Below, in pieces: positions 5,026-6,865 of a DNA stretch of 6,865 nt. Position 1 is the stretch's first letter, and each line of letters begins with the position of its first letter. Origin of the DNA: Bacillota bacterium (GTDB taxonomy: Bacteria; Bacillota; Clostridia; Lachnospirales; Bianqueaceae); NCBI GenBank assembly GCA_017474705.1, contig JAFVHC010000214.1:1-6865 (forward strand), given 5' to 3'. The notes beneath the pieces were generated by a model. It was not told where the DNA came from. It worked only from the letters and a program-made list of their open reading frames with translations, and searched no databases. Made by a program: the position numbers and the translations under genes.

Positions 5026-6865
5026 ATGACCGAAGGAAAACCTGTCAACAAGAACAAGGGCCTGATCATCTCGATGGTGATCCTGTCCGTCCTGGTCCTG
5101 CTTGCAGTCATCATCCTGATCATCGTTGGGTTGAAACGTGGACAGAAGGATTCCAACGCGAAGGAAGGACAGCCCGGTATCGTAGCGGAGCCGGAACAAA
5201 AAGAGCCGGAAGAAGCATCCGCGGAGGAAAGCACTGCCACTGAAGAAGCTCCGGCTGAAGAAGCTGCGGAATCAAAAGAAGACGGTGAGACAGAGAAGAC
5301 CGAGGCATCCGATGTGGAACAACAGTCGGTGGCGCCTATGGTACAGTTCCTGGACCGGCCCTCGATCCTGAACGATTTCTTCAAGCTCGTTTTTGAGCCG
5401 GAGGAGGCAAACGTAGAGCCCATCCAGGTCGATGATGCAAAAAGCTTGTATAACGCGGAACAGTTCTGGCTGAACGATGAACAATGCGATTTGTTGGAAC
5501 AGTACGGGTTCTTTATGCAGCGCCGCGGCGGAAAAGAATTTTTCGAAGTCTACGAAGGGAACCGCTATGCACTGGTACCTAATTTCGTCACTGTAGATTC
5601 CATGATGCATACCTATCATCTGTACTTTGCCTATCTCATGAAGAAGACAGAACGCAACAATCTGGCTCCTGCCGTGAAAGAACTGTCTCTGCAGATGCTG
5701 GACAAGAGCAAAGCGCAGTATGAAGAACTGAAAGGCACACCCTGGGAGAATGGCGCTAAGATCAATGTGGCATTCTTTGCGGTCGGCGCAACGCTTATGG
5801 GTGAGTCCCCGGACGTCCCTGCGGAGGTTCAAGACGTCGTAGGGCAGGAATTGGCCCTGGTCGAAGCGGCTGAAGGCATTTCAAAATCTCCGCTGCTGGA
5901 AATCGAAGAGGATTACAGTCAGTATATCCCGCGTGGTTACTATGATACCGACGAAAATCTGAGCATGTATTTCAAAGCCATGATGTGGTATGGACGCCGT
6001 AATTTCATCCTGAAAGACGATGATCAGACCCGTGCTGCCATCCTTATGACCCTGGCTTTGGATCAGGATACGCTGCCGGCATGGGAGAGTATCTATACTG
6101 TCACTTCGTTCTTTGCCGGTGCTTCCGATGACAGTGGTTACTATGAATACCGCCCGTTGATCGAAGCCGCGTTTGGTGAAGACCTTTCCATGACAGCACT
6201 GATCGCTAACGCAGATCAGTTGACAGCATTCCAGGAGATCGCGTCGCAGCTGGATCCGCCGAAGATCAATTCCGTGCCTGTAAACCAATCCGATACGGAA
6301 GAAGAGCGTGATGCCAAGATCATCGGTTTCCGCTTCATGGGACAGCGATTTACTTTAGATGAGTCCATCTTTACTCAGCTATGCTATCGTTTTACCCAGG
6401 AGGATCCGAACGGTAGCAAGCGCTTGCTGCCGGATGCGCTGGATGTACCGGCAGCCCTGGGCAGTGACACAGCGCTCGGGATACTGGAAGAACAGGGCGA
6501 TACGAAGTATGCCAATTATCCAGAGAATATGCAGAAGCTGCGCGACATGATCGCGGAAGCGCCGGAGAGCACCTGGAACGCCAGTCTGTATGCAGGTTGG
6601 CTCAATACGCTGCGTCCGCTGTTAGTACCCAAGGGAGAAGGCTATCCTTCCTTCATGCAGACCGAGGCCTGGACCCGGAAAAACCTGATGACGTTCTTGG
6701 GCAGCTATGCGGAATTGAAGCATGATACGATCCTCTATGCCAAGCAGATGATGGCGGAGATGGGCGGCGGTGAGCTGCCTGATTGGGACGACCGCGGCTA
6801 TGTGGAGCCGGAAGCAGAAGTCTACGCTCGTCTTTCCGCTCTGGTGCGTGCCACCTCTGACGGCC
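5026..6865 (+). CDS. Membrane-anchored DUF3160 domain protein (3' end outside window)
   Basis: The frame is open from ATG 5026 to the window end, giving 613 codons without a stop. The ribosome site GGGAG lies 8 bases upstream of the ATG. Residues 12-36 form one hydrophobic segment, with lysines on both sides. There is no cysteine after it, so this is an uncleaved anchor or a weak signal peptide, not a lipoprotein. Residues about 47-98 are a low-complexity acidic linker rich in Glu and Ala. From about residue 140 the sequence matches the DUF3160 family as I know it: K-E-F-F-E-V-Y-E-G-N-R-Y (170-181), F-V-T-V-D-S-M-M-H195-T-Y-H198-L-Y-F, F-M-G-Q-R-F-T-L-D (437-445), L-D-V-P-A-A-L-G-S (about 472-480), and L-G-S-Y-A-E-L-K-H566-D-T-I-L-Y-A-K-Q...G-G-G (558-582). 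The family has no established function, and the many conserved His, Asp, Tyr and Arg residues suggest an enzyme or binding protein. The domain is probably outside the cell, by inference from the anchor and from exported relatives. An unknown C-terminal portion is missing. Confidence 0.85.
   Translation, partial: MTEGKPVNKNKGLIISMVILSVLVLLAVIILIIVGLKRGQKDSNAKEGQPGIVAEPEQKEPEEASAEESTATEEAPAEEAAESKEDGETEKTEASDVEQQSVAPMVQFLDRPSILNDFFKLVFEPEEANVEPIQVDDAKSLYNAEQFWLNDEQCDLLEQYGFFMQRRGGKEFFEVYEGNRYALVPNFVTVDSMMHTYHLYFAYLMKKTERNNLAPAVKELSLQMLDKSKAQYEELKGTPWENGAKINVAFFAVGATLMGESPDVPAEVQDVVGQELALVEAAEGISKSPLLEIEEDYSQYIPRGYYDTDENLSMYFKAMMWYGRRNFILKDDDQTRAAILMTLALDQDTLPAWESIYTVTSFFAGASDDSGYYEYRPLIEAAFGEDLSMTALIANADQLTAFQEIASQLDPPKINSVPVNQSDTEEERDAKIIGFRFMGQRFTLDESIFTQLCYRFTQEDPNGSKRLLPDALDVPAALGSDTALGILEEQGDTKYANYPENMQKLRDMIAEAPESTWNASLYAGWLNTLRPLLVPKGEGYPSFMQTEAWTRKNLMTFLGSYAELKHDTILYAKQMMAEMGGGELPDWDDRGYVEPEAEVYARLSALVRATSDG

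Noticed and set aside
5003..5028. ATG at 5003 as start of the DUF3160 gene
   Set aside because: It is 23 bases from ATG 5026 and therefore out of frame, and it precedes the GGGAG ribosome site.
5026..5140. Lipoprotein signal in the DUF3160 protein
   Set aside because: No cysteine follows the hydrophobic segment, so there is no lipobox.
5272..5832. Minus-strand open frame of 186 codons inside the DUF3160 gene
   Set aside because: It lies opposite conserved DUF3160 sequence and has no recognisable product.

Overview
The window reads as a chromosomal segment of an anaerobic Bacillota (Firmicutes) bacterium of roughly balanced GC content. The end of hydF implies an [FeFe]-hydrogenase and therefore strictly anaerobic metabolism. 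The YqeG-type phosphatase, the strong AAGGAGG ribosome binding sites and the GTG/TTG start codons fit a low- to mid-GC Gram-positive. A gut Erysipelotrichia or Clostridia member is plausible, but this is inferred from gene content and not shown by a marker gene. No rRNA, tRNA, CRISPR array, insertion sequence or phage gene is visible.

Layout. (1) 1-678, plus strand: the C-terminal part of hydF, cut by the window start. (2) 697-770: a long, nearly symmetric hairpin between the convergent hydF and sulfatase genes, probably a shared or minus-strand terminator. (3) 779-2254, minus strand: a cysteine-type sulfatase without a signal peptide, starting at GTG. (4) 2255-2380: a divergent promoter region with back-to-back -35 elements and two small dyads. 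(5) 2381-4951, plus strand: yqeG, aroK, efp and dapA in close order. yqeG and aroK overlap by ATGA. efp has its own promoter just at the end of aroK. dapA follows 18 bases after efp, from a TTG start. (6) 4964-5000: a 12-bp terminator-like hairpin. (7) 5026-6865, plus strand: a large membrane-anchored DUF3160 protein, cut by the window end.

How the genes fit together. The central cluster is housekeeping: a HAD phosphatase perhaps linked to phosphatidylglycerol synthesis, shikimate kinase for aromatic amino acids, elongation factor P for translation through polyproline stretches, and DapA for lysine and peptidoglycan precursors. hydF, the sulfatase and the DUF3160 gene are separate transcription units flanking it. 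No novel multi-gene system is evident. The least understood element is the DUF3160 protein, which joins an N-terminal membrane anchor and an acidic linker to a large conserved domain of unknown function. Other points worth attention are the 74-nt hairpin, an excess of GATC sites, a shikimate kinase lid arginine replaced by leucine, and the symmetric divergent promoter.
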